Source: CAYZNE01 sp964461035 (lineage in GTDB: Archaea; Nanobdellota; Nanobdellia; Woesearchaeales; CAYZNE01). Taken from it: DNA of 36,850 bases. Of the stretch, positions 15,152-24,064 are shown piece after piece. Every line of letters begins with the position of its first letter. The first letter of the stretch is position 1. The position numbers and the translations under genes were made by a program. The DNA is taken from contig CAYWRI010000015.1 of NCBI GenBank assembly GCA_964461035.1, forward strand, positions 1 through 36,850, in the 5' to 3' direction. Below the pieces are notes generated by a model. The model was not told the origin of the DNA and searched no databases. It saw only the letters and a list, made by a program, of their open reading frames with translations.

Positions 15152-16141
15152 ATGGGTAGGGGAAGATTAATTGTATTTGCAAATAGGTCTGGAGAATATT
15201 TTGCAAATAAGCTAATAAATGAACTTAATAAATTAAGACCTGAAGAAAATCTTGAGTCAGGCAAAATAGAAACAATGAATTTTTCTAATGAAGAAAGCAA
15301 AGTTACTATAAAAGAAACAGTTCGTGGAGCAGATGTATATTTAGTTCAAAGTTGTTATGACCCATTAAGTACAAGATCTATAAATGATAATTTCTTTGAA
15401 ATGTGTTGCACTATTGACGCACTAAAAAGAGCTGGTGCAAGGTATGTTACTTTAGTAATGCCCTTTCACCCATATTTAAGACAAGATAAAATGAGTGAAA
15501 GAGAACCAATAACTGCGAGATTGGCAGTAGAATTTATAAAAGTGGCTGGAGCCGATGCTGTAATAACTGCAGATATGCACACTAAACAAATAGAAGGATT
15601 TTATCATAAAGTAACAAGTGATAATTTAACATCCCAAATACTTTTCTGTAAATATATTAAGGAAAGAAATCAACTTGAATCTTATGTTGTTCTTGCTCCT
15701 GATGCAGGTGCCACAAGAACTGCAGATGAATTTGCAGAAATGCTTAAACTTGATAGAGTTCAAGTATCTAAACATAGAAATTATTCAATACCTAATTGTG
15801 TAGATGAAATAACATTAGTAGGATCAGTAAAAAATAAAAATGTTCTTATCTTTGATGATATGATTGATACTGCAGGAACAATAAAAAAAATAATTGATGA
15901 AATAAAATCTAAAGGTGCACAAAAGATTACAATTTGTGCAACCCACGGTCTTTTAACAGGTCCCGCAATTGAAAGACTAAAAGATATAGATGGAGAAATC
16001 ATAATAACTGACACAATATATAGGGGTCCTAATTTTACAAAAGAAAACCCAGAATATAAAATAATATCAATAGCACCAATATTTGCTAATGCAATAGATA
16101 ACTTAAATAAAGACTCATCTGTTAGCAAAGTTTATCACTAA
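15152..16141 (+). CDS. prs: Ribose-phosphate pyrophosphokinase
   Basis: Cytoplasmic enzyme that makes PRPP from ribose 5-phosphate and ATP, for nucleotide, His and Trp synthesis. The 329 residues show an N-terminal Rossmann domain with TRSINDNFFEMCCTIDALKR, the ATP-binding flexible-loop region PFHPYLRQDKMSEREPITAR, AVITADMHTKQIEGFY with the catalytic His, and the PRPP loop IFDDMIDTAGTI preceded by the Lys-Arg pair in VSKHRN. Length is slightly above the usual 285-320. The start at 15152 is chosen over an upstream TTG (15140) because the TATA box is centred 26 bases before it. The 3' end overlaps a convergent small gene by 27 bases. Bases and motifs look normal for the family. Confidence 0.95.
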   Translation: MGRGRLIVFANRSGEYFANKLINELNKLRPEENLESGKIETMNFSNEESKVTIKETVRGADVYLVQSCYDPLSTRSINDNFFEMCCTIDALKRAGARYVTLVMPFHPYLRQDKMSEREPITARLAVEFIKVAGADAVITADMHTKQIEGFYHKVTSDNLTSQILFCKYIKERNQLESYVVLAPDAGATRTADEFAEMLKLDRVQVSKHRNYSIPNCVDEITLVGSVKNKNVLIFDDMIDTAGTIKKIIDEIKSKGAQKITICATHGLLTGPAIERLKDIDGEIIITDTIYRGPNFTKENPEYKIISIAPIFANAIDNLNKDSSVSKVYH

Positions 16142-16516
16142 TTTCTCTTGCTCATTTTTAAAAGCAATATAACTCTTAAAAATATTATTTAGCATATATG
16201 AATTAGGAATATTTTGATATGCACAAACCCTCTGATGATTTGCACGAGATTCTAACCCTTCAAAAGAAACACCTGAGATGTTATAGCCACATAAAAAAAT
16301 ACCTAAATCTTGAGTAACAGAAAAAGCAGTAATAATATCCGAAGGAATATTTGAACTAATAAAGAATGCATCAACACCTTTTTTAAGTTCATAACCCAAA
16401 CAATTTTTACTAAACATTTTAAGATGTTTAATTTCCACAGAAAAATCACTTAATAATAACTGGCTTTTGAGTTCTTCTCTGGTTTCTTCAAGATTATCAT
16501 AGATTAAAATAGTCAT
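16115..16516 (-). CDS. Uncharacterised small alpha/beta protein
   Basis: A 133-residue protein that I cannot assign. It begins MTILIYDNLEETREELKSQL and alternates strands and helices (FFISSNIPSDIITAFSVTQD, LGIFLCGYNISGVSF), so a small Rossmann or receiver-like fold is possible, but the phospho-acceptor pattern of response regulators is not evident. The open frame extends 25 codons further upstream. I prefer the ATG at 16516, because a TATA-like ATTTAAAT at 16538-16545 is centred 25.5 bases before it and the upstream part reads as low-quality hydrophobic sequence. The stop is TGA, within the end of the convergent prs gene. Confidence 0.6.
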   Translation of the reverse strand: MTILIYDNLEETREELKSQLLLSDFSVEIKHLKMFSKNCLGYELKKGVDAFFISSNIPSDIITAFSVTQDLGIFLCGYNISGVSFEGLESRANHQRVCAYQNIPNSYMLNNIFKSYIAFKNEQEKLVINFANR

Positions 16517-16537
16517 AAAGAAGCAGAAATAAGACTC

Positions 16538-16545
16538 ATTTAAAT
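16538..16545 (-). promoter_or_regulatory. TATA-like box of the small unknown gene
   Basis: Palindrome ATTTAAAT centred 25.5 bases before the ATG at 16516. It supports the shorter start and leaderless transcription. Confidence 0.45.
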
Positions 16546-16603
16546 AATTAGTCCATAGATAATTGCTAACGTAAATGAATATTATGTACATAAGGTAAAC
16601 TAA

Positions 16604-16746
16604 TTAAAAAAAAGATTTGAAGTGCATTGAGGGGGTCGACTCCAATAAAAAATCCTGATTTATGTACTCAACAAGTTCTGTGAACTTCTTGGCAACCACG
16701 GAACTGCAGCACTTTTGAAGAAAGAAACAATTCGGCGAGAGCTCAT
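16604..16746. other. GC-elevated island: candidate structured RNA or gene remnant
   Basis: The stretch 16621-16750 is about 41% GC, clearly above its surroundings. Two readings are possible. As RNA: AAGTGC (16620-16625) pairs with GCACTT (16709-16714). Inside, 16626-16629 pairs with 16643-16646 plus a G-rich extension, and AGTTCTGTG (16674-16682) pairs with CACGGAACT (16697-16705) with one G-U, giving a three-way-junction-like fold. As protein on the minus strand: an ATG at 16746 opens MSSRRIVSFFKSAAVPWLP, and after a one-base shift the frame continues KKFTELVEYINQDFLLESTP and ends at 16604. I match neither to a known family. It lies right after the stop of the 762-residue surface gene. Confidence 0.4.
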
Positions 16747-16773
16747 AATTTTATTAAAAATTTATGTCTGCAA

Positions 16774-19062
16774 CTAAGATAAGAATTTAGGTGTTAAAGT
16801 CATTCTGTTTTGAATTGTGAATTCTTCAAGTTTTCCCATGTCTTCAAGCGAATCAAGACAAGTTTCTGCATTCGGAGTTGGATATCTTAGAATATAAAAT
16901 TCAAGATTACTAGATTCATCATAAATATCTTGTTCTCTAAATGAAAGTGCATATCTATCAAGATACTTAACACCACCCCATTGTGCGGGTTTTAATTCAA
17001 TATCTTCTGAAGGATAATACATCCAATCAGTACACTGATTCAACAAATTTCGTTTAATACAAGATCTATCACAATTCTTAGGAACACTAACACCCTCATT
17101 ATCCACATACATTATATCTATTGAATATTTTCCAGGGATTAAATCAACATAATTGTCCTGACCAGGTGTGTATGTTGTCATTATTTCATAAGGTGGATTA
17201 ATTGAATCAGATATTAGTTTAAGAGTTATAATTGCAGATTCTGTTTCTATTAAATTTTCAGGTTCTAAAGGTAAATCATAGTCATAATCCATTTGATACT
17301 TTTTTATAGAAATATTTTTTCTTATTTTTTTATATAAACTTACAGCACCCAAACTCTTAGGTATGTCTTGTTCTGTTGTGATTGGAATTCTTTTTGGTTG
17401 ATATTCATCTTTATCAACAAGAACATATCCCTTTTCACATAAGGGCATTTTTTCTGAAAAATATCCTGCACCCTTATCAAATTTGGTCATACCTATTGAA
17501 CATTCATCATAATTTCCACAACCAACACTAACATATGCATCAAGTAATGGTTCATGTGTGTGTTTATCATATGCAAGTAAACTAATATTTCCACTCTGTC
17601 TCAGTATCGGTTCACAAAAAAGACTTTGATCTGCTCTTTCACCAATAATAAATCCTGAACTACTAACATCTGCAGGATCTGTTGTGTCTGTATCAATAAT
17701 CGTAACTTGTATGGCATCATAATCCCAATTTATTGGTCCTTGACCTGAAAGAAGTTCTTTCATTAGAAAATTTTTTCTAATTAATATTTCAAGAGCGAAT
17801 GCAAATTCTAATTCATTATTTTTATTTAATTCATCTTTATTTCTAATGTTTACAACAAGGGGATAACTTATATCATAGAAAAAATTATAACTATTTGTAT
17901 AATCTTCAGGAAGAAATCTATTAAAATCATGACCTGGAGATTCATAAGACTTAGCAGTTATTTTTGTACCTTCATGTGGCCAAACTTCAAGATAAATTGG
18001 ATGACGCAAATACATAAAGTCAACATCAATATTTTGAGTTTCAACATTATCAAAGGGGTATGGTGAAAGAACCGCATTTAAATATAAATTTCTTTGAACA
18101 GGTAAAGATTCAGGAATGTTTATTAAAAAAGAATCATCAAAGTTTTCAGTTCCTAAAACTTGCAGCGATTGAATATAAGTTGATAAAATATTTTGAAATT
18201 TTTGTTCAACAACCGGTTGCATCCAAAACATTGAAAATCTACTAGAATCCCTATAAGATATTGGTGGAAGCTTAGTCATGGTTGGTCCTGATTGTAAAGC
18301 AATTAGATATTTTGTAAATTGAGCAATATGATTAGTTACTATTTCATAATTTGTTATATTATATGCAACAGTATATAATTTTTTTAAAGGAAGTGAAGAA
18401 CGAACATAAAACTTATCAAGTCTTTGACTTGCATCAGCATTAGTAATATCTAATTCATAAGTTAATAAAAAATCTTGACCAGAACCAAAAATGGTTGTTT
18501 CTACTTTAGGTTCTGAAAGGGGCGTAACAGTATAACCTGAAGTTTCTAATTCTGCAAAACCATTTATACAATAATCAATATTTTCAGAAACATATTTTGA
18601 TAGTTGAGATTCCATGAGTTCTATTGAAGGCGCAAGAGAACTAAGACTACAACCAACACAATCATTTTTTCCTTCTAAGTAAAACCAATAAGGAAGTTTT
18701 GTTTCATCAGAATATGGACTTAAAGGTATTATATCTGATTCTGTAGGCGAAGCAGGATCATAAATAAATGACGAACCAGAATAATCTTCATTAAGAGGAT
18801 CTATGTAACCTCCTTGTAAAGCCATTTTTCGTATTCCATCTTCAGCAACTAATTTAACACAGAATTCAACATAATCACTGACGGGTTTGAATTCAACAGG
18901 AACATCTTCTAATTGTGGAACAGAAGGGGTTATATTTGGAGAACTTGGTTGCGAAACTAAATAAATAACAACTCCTGCAATTGCTAACACAACTATGCCA
19001 AATATAACAAACAACATTACTTGTGCATGCTTATTCTTTGATACAAATTTTAATTTATTCAT
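16774..19062 (-). CDS. Membrane-anchored surface protein with pilin-like N-terminus
   Basis: A 762-residue protein with a short basic N-terminus, then KNKHAQVMLFVIFGIVVLA, a single hydrophobic helix (about 14-37), and a large extracellular part. The basic stretch, small residue, Gln and long hydrophobic run resemble archaeal class III (prepilin) signals, though Ala-Gln replaces the more common Gly-Gln. The ectodomain starts with DYVEFCVKLVAEDGIRKMAL and QGGYI, then LMESQLSKYVSENIDYCING; I recall this pattern from many unnamed DPANN proteins. Around residue 505 comes a carboxypeptidase-like beta sandwich (ISLLAYDKHTHEPLLDAYVS), and Cys-rich stretches follow. The ATG at 19062 is preferred to one four codons upstream because GGTGA precedes it. 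Last gene of the surface operon. Exact role unknown. Confidence 0.7.
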   Translation of the reverse strand: MNKLKFVSKNKHAQVMLFVIFGIVVLAIAGVVIYLVSQPSSPNITPSVPQLEDVPVEFKPVSDYVEFCVKLVAEDGIRKMALQGGYIDPLNEDYSGSSFIYDPASPTESDIIPLSPYSDETKLPYWFYLEGKNDCVGCSLSSLAPSIELMESQLSKYVSENIDYCINGFAELETSGYTVTPLSEPKVETTIFGSGQDFLLTYELDITNADASQRLDKFYVRSSLPLKKLYTVAYNITNYEIVTNHIAQFTKYLIALQSGPTMTKLPPISYRDSSRFSMFWMQPVVEQKFQNILSTYIQSLQVLGTENFDDSFLINIPESLPVQRNLYLNAVLSPYPFDNVETQNIDVDFMYLRHPIYLEVWPHEGTKITAKSYESPGHDFNRFLPEDYTNSYNFFYDISYPLVVNIRNKDELNKNNELEFAFALEILIRKNFLMKELLSGQGPINWDYDAIQVTIIDTDTTDPADVSSSGFIIGERADQSLFCEPILRQSGNISLLAYDKHTHEPLLDAYVSVGCGNYDECSIGMTKFDKGAGYFSEKMPLCEKGYVLVDKDEYQPKRIPITTEQDIPKSLGAVSLYKKIRKNISIKKYQMDYDYDLPLEPENLIETESAIITLKLISDSINPPYEIMTTYTPGQDNYVDLIPGKYSIDIMYVDNEGVSVPKNCDRSCIKRNLLNQCTDWMYYPSEDIELKPAQWGGVKYLDRYALSFREQDIYDESSNLEFYILRYPTPNAETCLDSLEDMGKLEEFTIQNRMTLTPKFLS

Positions 19063-19092
19063 TCTCACCCACAATTTTATTAATCCATTAAT

Positions 19093-19977
19093 CTATTTTT
19101 TATTTTTAACTTTAATTTTATCTGATTTAGTTTTTTCTGGTTCAGATACATTCATTAAATAAACCAAATGTTTAACACAGTTAAACAAATACTTTTTCCC
19201 TATTACTAGTGACAAGGATATAAAAACTAAGAGCACCATTCCCAAAATTGTGCTTAACCACGAAACTGTTGCTAAGTTACCAAGAAGAATTAACAACAAT
19301 AAACAAATAATAATAGCTAAAGTAAATAATATTAAGCTTGGAATAAATTGCATAGACTTTTTTAATATGCTCCAAAATAACATCCAAGTAATTTTAAATT
19401 TTTTCTTAATTACCGAGCAACTCATCAATATTGGAAGACAAATCCAATAAATTAACATTAAAAGTATACATAAAATAAATGTTATTAATTTTACACCTAA
19501 AAATATGTAAACAAGATAAATTAACCCCCATAAAACTAAGAACAAAGGCAAGGTATTTTTTAAATTATGCCAACCCGCCAATACGTATCTCTTGAACTTG
19601 TGTGTCTTTTTTTTAATTTTTAGTAATAATCTATATTCCAAAGTTTTGAGTAAAACATACAAAATATATGTTAACAACAAGAATGCAGTTACAAAAATTA
19701 TTACAACTTTTTCTAAATCTTTTAATGCAGAATAATAATCTTGAGTAATTAATAATAATTGATCCTGAGTCAATGATTCATCTTGATAAAGTTTTGAAAG
19801 CTCTTGTTCATAAAAATTATAATTTGCATCATAAACTTGTATTGTAGATGCAACCATAAATAATAGAAAAATACTTATTAAAATAAATAAAACATTTAAA
19901 CCTCCTGACTTCCAAGTATTAATATTAAATTTAAATGCATCTTTCCATATTTTTCGAACATATTTTTTATTTTTCAT
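19093..19977 (-). CDS. Uncharacterised six-helix membrane protein
   Basis: A 294-residue integral membrane protein with a basic cytoplasmic start (KNKKYVRKIWKDAFKFN) and about six hydrophobic segments: near 28-46 (VLFILISIFLLFMVASTI), 92-111 (VVIIFVTAFLLLTYILY), 143-160 (LPLFLVLWGLIYLVYIFL), 165-185 (ITFILCILLMLIYWICLP), 214-235 (LILFTLAIIICLLLLILLG) and 240-260. A polar extracellular loop (50-90) follows the first segment, and the C-terminus is Lys-rich. No transporter or enzyme signature is visible. It sits between two surface genes, with GAGGT seven bases before its ATG, so it is likely the membrane partner of the adjacent secreted proteins; an export or anchoring function is a guess. Confidence 0.68.
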   Translation of the reverse strand: MKNKKYVRKIWKDAFKFNINTWKSGGLNVLFILISIFLLFMVASTIQVYDANYNFYEQELSKLYQDESLTQDQLLLITQDYYSALKDLEKVVIIFVTAFLLLTYILYVLLKTLEYRLLLKIKKKTHKFKRYVLAGWHNLKNTLPLFLVLWGLIYLVYIFLGVKLITFILCILLMLIYWICLPILMSCSVIKKKFKITWMLFWSILKKSMQFIPSLILFTLAIIICLLLLILLGNLATVSWLSTILGMVLLVFISLSLVIGKKYLFNCVKHLVYLMNVSEPEKTKSDKIKVKNKK

Positions 19978-20019
19978 CTTACTAACCTCAATAAATTTAA
20001 TATAATTAATTATGAATTA

Positions 20020-20676
20020 TTATGAATTGCAAAAAGAGCAACTTGAATCATAATCTCCATTTTTATCTTCACATATAACATCATAAGTTGATTGAACATT
20101 ATCATCTATTAACAGTGTAATTTTTGAATAACAAGTTTCAGAATATGCTGAATAAAAACCGCTTGTTCCTGTTAATAAAGTAAATTCTTTTGAATTCTCA
20201 TCACCGCCAAGATCTAAAAAATCATAACCACCCTCTCTTTTTATGGCTTTTAATTTGTATTCGACAACATCTTCATCAAGACCTTGTAAATACCAACTAA
20301 CACTAAATAAATAAACTGGATCTCCTTCTTCATCAGTATAAATTTGTTCTTTTAAAACAGGATTTATTGCAATAGTTAACCCATAATTCCTTTCATCAAA
20401 ACTTGATGGTGGTAAAGAGTGATCTGTATCAGAGTTTTGAAATTCTGTTGAAAATACTTCTTTACAAACACCTATCTCCCAATCACTTACAGGATACCAA
20501 CCAAGAGTTTCATGAGGATTAGAACCTAAATCTTCAATCCAAAAAGGTTGTGAATTAAAATAATCCAGAAAATTATGATCCCAAAAAGAGTTATCTGACG
20601 AAACGAATGAAGATAAAAGTAAAATACTGAATATGATAAAAGTAAAATACAAAATTTTATTTTTTTGATTTATCAT
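20020..20676 (-). CDS. Uncharacterised secreted protein with Cys-rich end
   Basis: A 218-residue protein with an N-terminal signal sequence (YFTFIIFSILLLSSFVSS, cleavage or anchoring near 27) and an extracellular mixed domain rich in acidic and aromatic residues (DYFNSQPFWIEDLG, SWYLQGLDEDVVEYKLKAI). The last 20 residues carry four Cys in CEDKNGDYDSSCSFCNS and upstream ETCYSKI, which may form disulfides or bind metal. No family recognised. GAGG in the tail of the 1090-residue gene lies just before its ATG and the spacing between the two genes is three bases, so they are translationally coupled. Probably part of the same surface complex. Confidence 0.65.
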   Translation of the reverse strand: MINQKNKILYFTFIIFSILLLSSFVSSDNSFWDHNFLDYFNSQPFWIEDLGSNPHETLGWYPVSDWEIGVCKEVFSTEFQNSDTDHSLPPSSFDERNYGLTIAINPVLKEQIYTDEEGDPVYLFSVSWYLQGLDEDVVEYKLKAIKREGGYDFLDLGGDENSKEFTLLTGTSGFYSAYSETCYSKITLLIDDNVQSTYDVICEDKNGDYDSSCSFCNS

Positions 20677-20679
20677 TTT

Positions 20680-23600
20680 TTATTCCTCACTATCTATTCC
20701 AGTAATTCCTTCACAAACATTACCTAAGTTTCCATCTAAACTATCAAATTTATCTGCTCCAAAACCCGAATTTAAAATAGAAGCTAACTCAGAATATATG
20801 AATGTTAAGTATGTTGCACTACAAAATATATCTTGAAGAGATCCCCACTCTTCTAATGCATTACCTGCTGCTCCTTGATCAAATCCCCCACAACCAGTTA
20901 AAGAAAAGTAATCTCCACACACAGATTGAAAAATATAACTTGTTGCAGTTCCTAATAATCCTCCAAATGCGGCAACAATAAACCCTTCCCAAAAACTTTC
21001 CCAAGAAAATGGTCCATGTTCTTTAACTTGAGCACTCTCTAAATATAAACAGTCTTGAAATTTATATTGTTCATTACAAAACTCGGGATTGATTCCTGCA
21101 TTTTGAACTCCTTGTAAACATTTTATTTTCATACATTTTAATTGTTTTTCTTTTTTCATATTGTATAAAATTGCAGGCAAACATAATGTATCATAATAAG
21201 TACTTGAATATGGATCTACAAGCCATGTATCTGTATCAAATATTTCCGTATTAAAATCTCCATTCCAATCAAAATCAATGGCTTTACCACTACTTACTAC
21301 GGCCGCGGTAACTGTTTGTAGCGGAGTAACATAATCTGATGGCGCTGGCGGAAACATTCTTAGTCCCCAATCATTATTTTGAAATCCTGAGAAACCAAAA
21401 CTAACCCATTCCTGAGCATCATAGAATTTACATTCATAAATAAAACAAGCAGACTTAATAACTTTACCTACTGCAGAACCTGCAACTTTACAAGGATCAT
21501 TTAAAAAAATTGTAGACATTATATTTCCAGGAGGCCAAATAAATTTTGTTGTAAAATGCATACTTCTCTGAGCAACAGCTTCATTAAAAGGTTCAAAAAC
21601 TGCTTCAGTTGCACCAGGAATTGGTAAACAAATAATATACAAAACCAAATCTATTGCTTGAATAACCGTATTTATTTTAGCAAGCGTTTGCGCAGCAGCA
21701 CATATATTTCCCATAATCGTATGTATTGTTTCTCTTGCTTCCATTTGCCTATCAAGACTATTAACACTATCAATTAAATCACTTATATCTTCTTGCACAT
21801 TTAAATCTACACCGCCAACATTATATCCATCGAAGTTTACAGGAACAGTAAAGTTTATGTATTGAGGATTAAGATAATAAACTCCCCCTTTTCTTAAAGA
21901 TGCTTTAACAGTGCAAATTAAATCTAATTCTGTTCCACTTTCAACATCAATTGTGTGTCCACCTATTGGAACAACTGCTTCAGCAGTCGTAGCTTGTTTT
22001 GTAAAAAAATAATAATCATCATTGTAAACATATTCTACACCATTATCATAAAGAGTGCAATAATCTAATTCATAATCAGTTAAAGTCACAAGATTATCTT
22101 CACCAAATTGTCTAATATTGAACTTTAAAGGAATAAATGCATTCCAAGAACTATAACTTGCAACAGCTTTATCAACAATTAATTCAAACCCTGCTTCAGG
22201 TTCAATACTTGTAATAAAATTAGGTGTTGTCTCAATATCTGCTTCGCAAACATTCATTAAAAACTCAAAAGAATCTTTATTTCCTGCTAAGTCCTCTACA
22301 AAAACATTTAAAACAACATTTTGTTCTGCAATGGTATAAAAATCATTTATTTCAAGAACACAATCAAATGATGAACCTTGATTAGAACATTTATTTTCAA
22401 ACATGTGTTCAGAACTTATATCTCCAGGAGTGGCCCAGATTTTTAATTCTGAACTTTGAGTATCTGTTGCTGTTAAACTTAATTTAAGAATATCATTTGA
22501 AGTCAAACAAAAATCAATAACATTAACATCGTTAACCGTGGAAGTTATTGAATTGTTTATTATTTCTGGCGCTTCCTTATCCATAATAATATTTGATGAT
22601 TCAAGACCATTTAATCTTCTTCCATAATCATCAGTAGCATCATACGCAATGTAAACTCGTTTAGAACCTCTAACGGAATCTGATACAAGTACATTATATT
22701 TACAAATCCAAGAAGAGTCAAATTCACAAGTATATGGATTAACAATATCTAAAGTGTCACTTAATTGACTAATTTTTAATGGAAGATTCAACTGAGAAAA
22801 AGACGTGTCGTCAGAATCGTCAATTACAACATAAATAATGCCATGACTATTCATAAAACAATTATTATCATCATCGCAATGTGATTCTTTGTCAGGCCCT
22901 ATAAATGAAACTCTATTTTCAGCACTAACAATATTAAATTCTCGAGATATTTCTTGAGTTATAGTATTATCCTGATTGTCTGTTGCAGTTATAGTTATTT
23001 TTATTGGTGATGATTCTGGATGCAAAGCAATATTACTAAATAAACATTCATATTCATCAGTTTGTTGATTGAGCTGACAAGAAGCCACTTTATTTTCATA
23101 ACCAGGATTTTGGGTTGGAAGATTATTTAATGCAGAAACATCTCCTGTTACTGAATTGAGATTATTATCAGAAATATATACTATTACGTCAACAATGGGA
23201 CTTTGCCCCCCTGAAAGCGATATTGAATTTAAAATGTAACCAGCTTGTTTTATATCAAAATAATTTCTTATTGCAGGATAGTTTATATCCATTGTTAACT
23301 CGTCTGTTGAAAAAACTTCATCATAGTTTCCAACATTATCTTCAGCATATACTGCAACATTAAAGCTAGCTATGGGTTCATCTAAAGTTATAATTTGATT
23401 TCTAGAATATGAATTTGTCATTCCTAATTCTGAAAAAATAGGAATAGTATAAAGTAAAAGACTGTCCGCAAATATTTTTATATTATTTATTCCTGAATAA
23501 TTATCTTGATTAGTTTCAGAAATAATGTCTTGAACAGAATAAGAAATATTTAAATCATGACCTGACAAATTTAAGTCATTTATTGTGATTAATGGTGCTG

Positions 23601-23952
23601 ATTCGTCTGCTAAAAAATATTTAGAATATGTGACAGTGTTTGTAGGCTCACCAATGCTTATATCAACAAATTTCTCCCCCGAAGATAAAACTTCATATTG
23701 TCTTTGGCAGATCGTATAATTATTTTGACAATTAAAAGGATATAACGATTCGTTAATCACTGCATTTACAGGATGATTCGCATCGGAAACTTGAACTGTA
23801 AACGGTTCTCCAACTTTAACAACACCTAAGACAGATGGATTTGAATAAACTAAAATAGTGTGTGAAGCTAATGCATAAACAGGAACAGTTGAAACTATAA
23901 TAAACATAAGAAATATTGCAATACATTTATTATAAAGACTAAACTCACCCAT
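20680..23952 (-). CDS. Large secreted Ig-like/Cys-rich surface protein
   Basis: A 1090-residue exported protein. Residues 8-30 are a signal sequence (CIAIFLMFIIVSTVPVYALA). From about 30 to 590 there are several beta-sandwich (Ig-like, bacterial-Ig/Big type) modules, recognised by repeats such as VAVYAEDNVGNYDEVFS, ITITATDNQDNTITQEIS and VFVEDLAGNKDSFEFLMN. A further beta domain spans about 590-715. The C-terminal 370 residues differ: a helical, Cys-rich region (IMGNICAAAQTLAKINTVIQ, AIDLVLYIICLPIPGATEAV) with paired Cys motifs and a hydrophobic stretch near 1012-1030 (GFIVAAFGGLLGTATSYIF), which could insert in the membrane. It heads the 1090-218-294-762 gene group and has its own TATA-like box. 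Function unknown; a structural surface or secretion component fits. Confidence 0.7.
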   Translation of the reverse strand: MGEFSLYNKCIAIFLMFIIVSTVPVYALASHTILVYSNPSVLGVVKVGEPFTVQVSDANHPVNAVINESLYPFNCQNNYTICQRQYEVLSSGEKFVDISIGEPTNTVTYSKYFLADESAPLITINDLNLSGHDLNISYSVQDIISETNQDNYSGINNIKIFADSLLLYTIPIFSELGMTNSYSRNQIITLDEPIASFNVAVYAEDNVGNYDEVFSTDELTMDINYPAIRNYFDIKQAGYILNSISLSGGQSPIVDVIVYISDNNLNSVTGDVSALNNLPTQNPGYENKVASCQLNQQTDEYECLFSNIALHPESSPIKITITATDNQDNTITQEISREFNIVSAENRVSFIGPDKESHCDDDNNCFMNSHGIIYVVIDDSDDTSFSQLNLPLKISQLSDTLDIVNPYTCEFDSSWICKYNVLVSDSVRGSKRVYIAYDATDDYGRRLNGLESSNIIMDKEAPEIINNSITSTVNDVNVIDFCLTSNDILKLSLTATDTQSSELKIWATPGDISSEHMFENKCSNQGSSFDCVLEINDFYTIAEQNVVLNVFVEDLAGNKDSFEFLMNVCEADIETTPNFITSIEPEAGFELIVDKAVASYSSWNAFIPLKFNIRQFGEDNLVTLTDYELDYCTLYDNGVEYVYNDDYYFFTKQATTAEAVVPIGGHTIDVESGTELDLICTVKASLRKGGVYYLNPQYINFTVPVNFDGYNVGGVDLNVQEDISDLIDSVNSLDRQMEARETIHTIMGNICAAAQTLAKINTVIQAIDLVLYIICLPIPGATEAVFEPFNEAVAQRSMHFTTKFIWPPGNIMSTIFLNDPCKVAGSAVGKVIKSACFIYECKFYDAQEWVSFGFSGFQNNDWGLRMFPPAPSDYVTPLQTVTAAVVSSGKAIDFDWNGDFNTEIFDTDTWLVDPYSSTYYDTLCLPAILYNMKKEKQLKCMKIKCLQGVQNAGINPEFCNEQYKFQDCLYLESAQVKEHGPFSWESFWEGFIVAAFGGLLGTATSYIFQSVCGDYFSLTGCGGFDQGAAGNALEEWGSLQDIFCSATYLTFIYSELASILNSGFGADKFDSLDGNLGNVCEGITGIDSEE

Positions 23953-23975
23953 TTATATAATTATATATACTTACG

Positions 23976-23983
23976 TTTTTAAA
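23976..23983 (-). promoter_or_regulatory. TATA-like box of the 1090-residue gene
   Basis: TTTAAAAA on the minus strand, with the TTTAAA core centred 28.5 bases before the ATG at 23952. It suggests that the last four surface genes can be transcribed separately from those further upstream. The surrounding bases 23953-24064 hold no gene. Confidence 0.5.
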
Positions 23984-24064
23984 TGTTGTTATAAAATGGA
24001 ATAAGCAGTCGTGTAAATGTTAAGAAAAGAATAAATAAAAAATTATAAAATTACAAAAAACTAA

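Noticed and set aside
16604..16746. tRNA or C/D-box RNA in the GC-elevated island
   Set aside because: No T-loop and anticodon arm in register, and no paired C and D boxes; only an unassigned fold remains.
16621..16750. Cloning-vector polylinker (SalI, PstI and SacI hexamers close together)
   Set aside because: The sites are spaced by tens of unrelated bases and not in a known linker order; a chance effect of higher GC.
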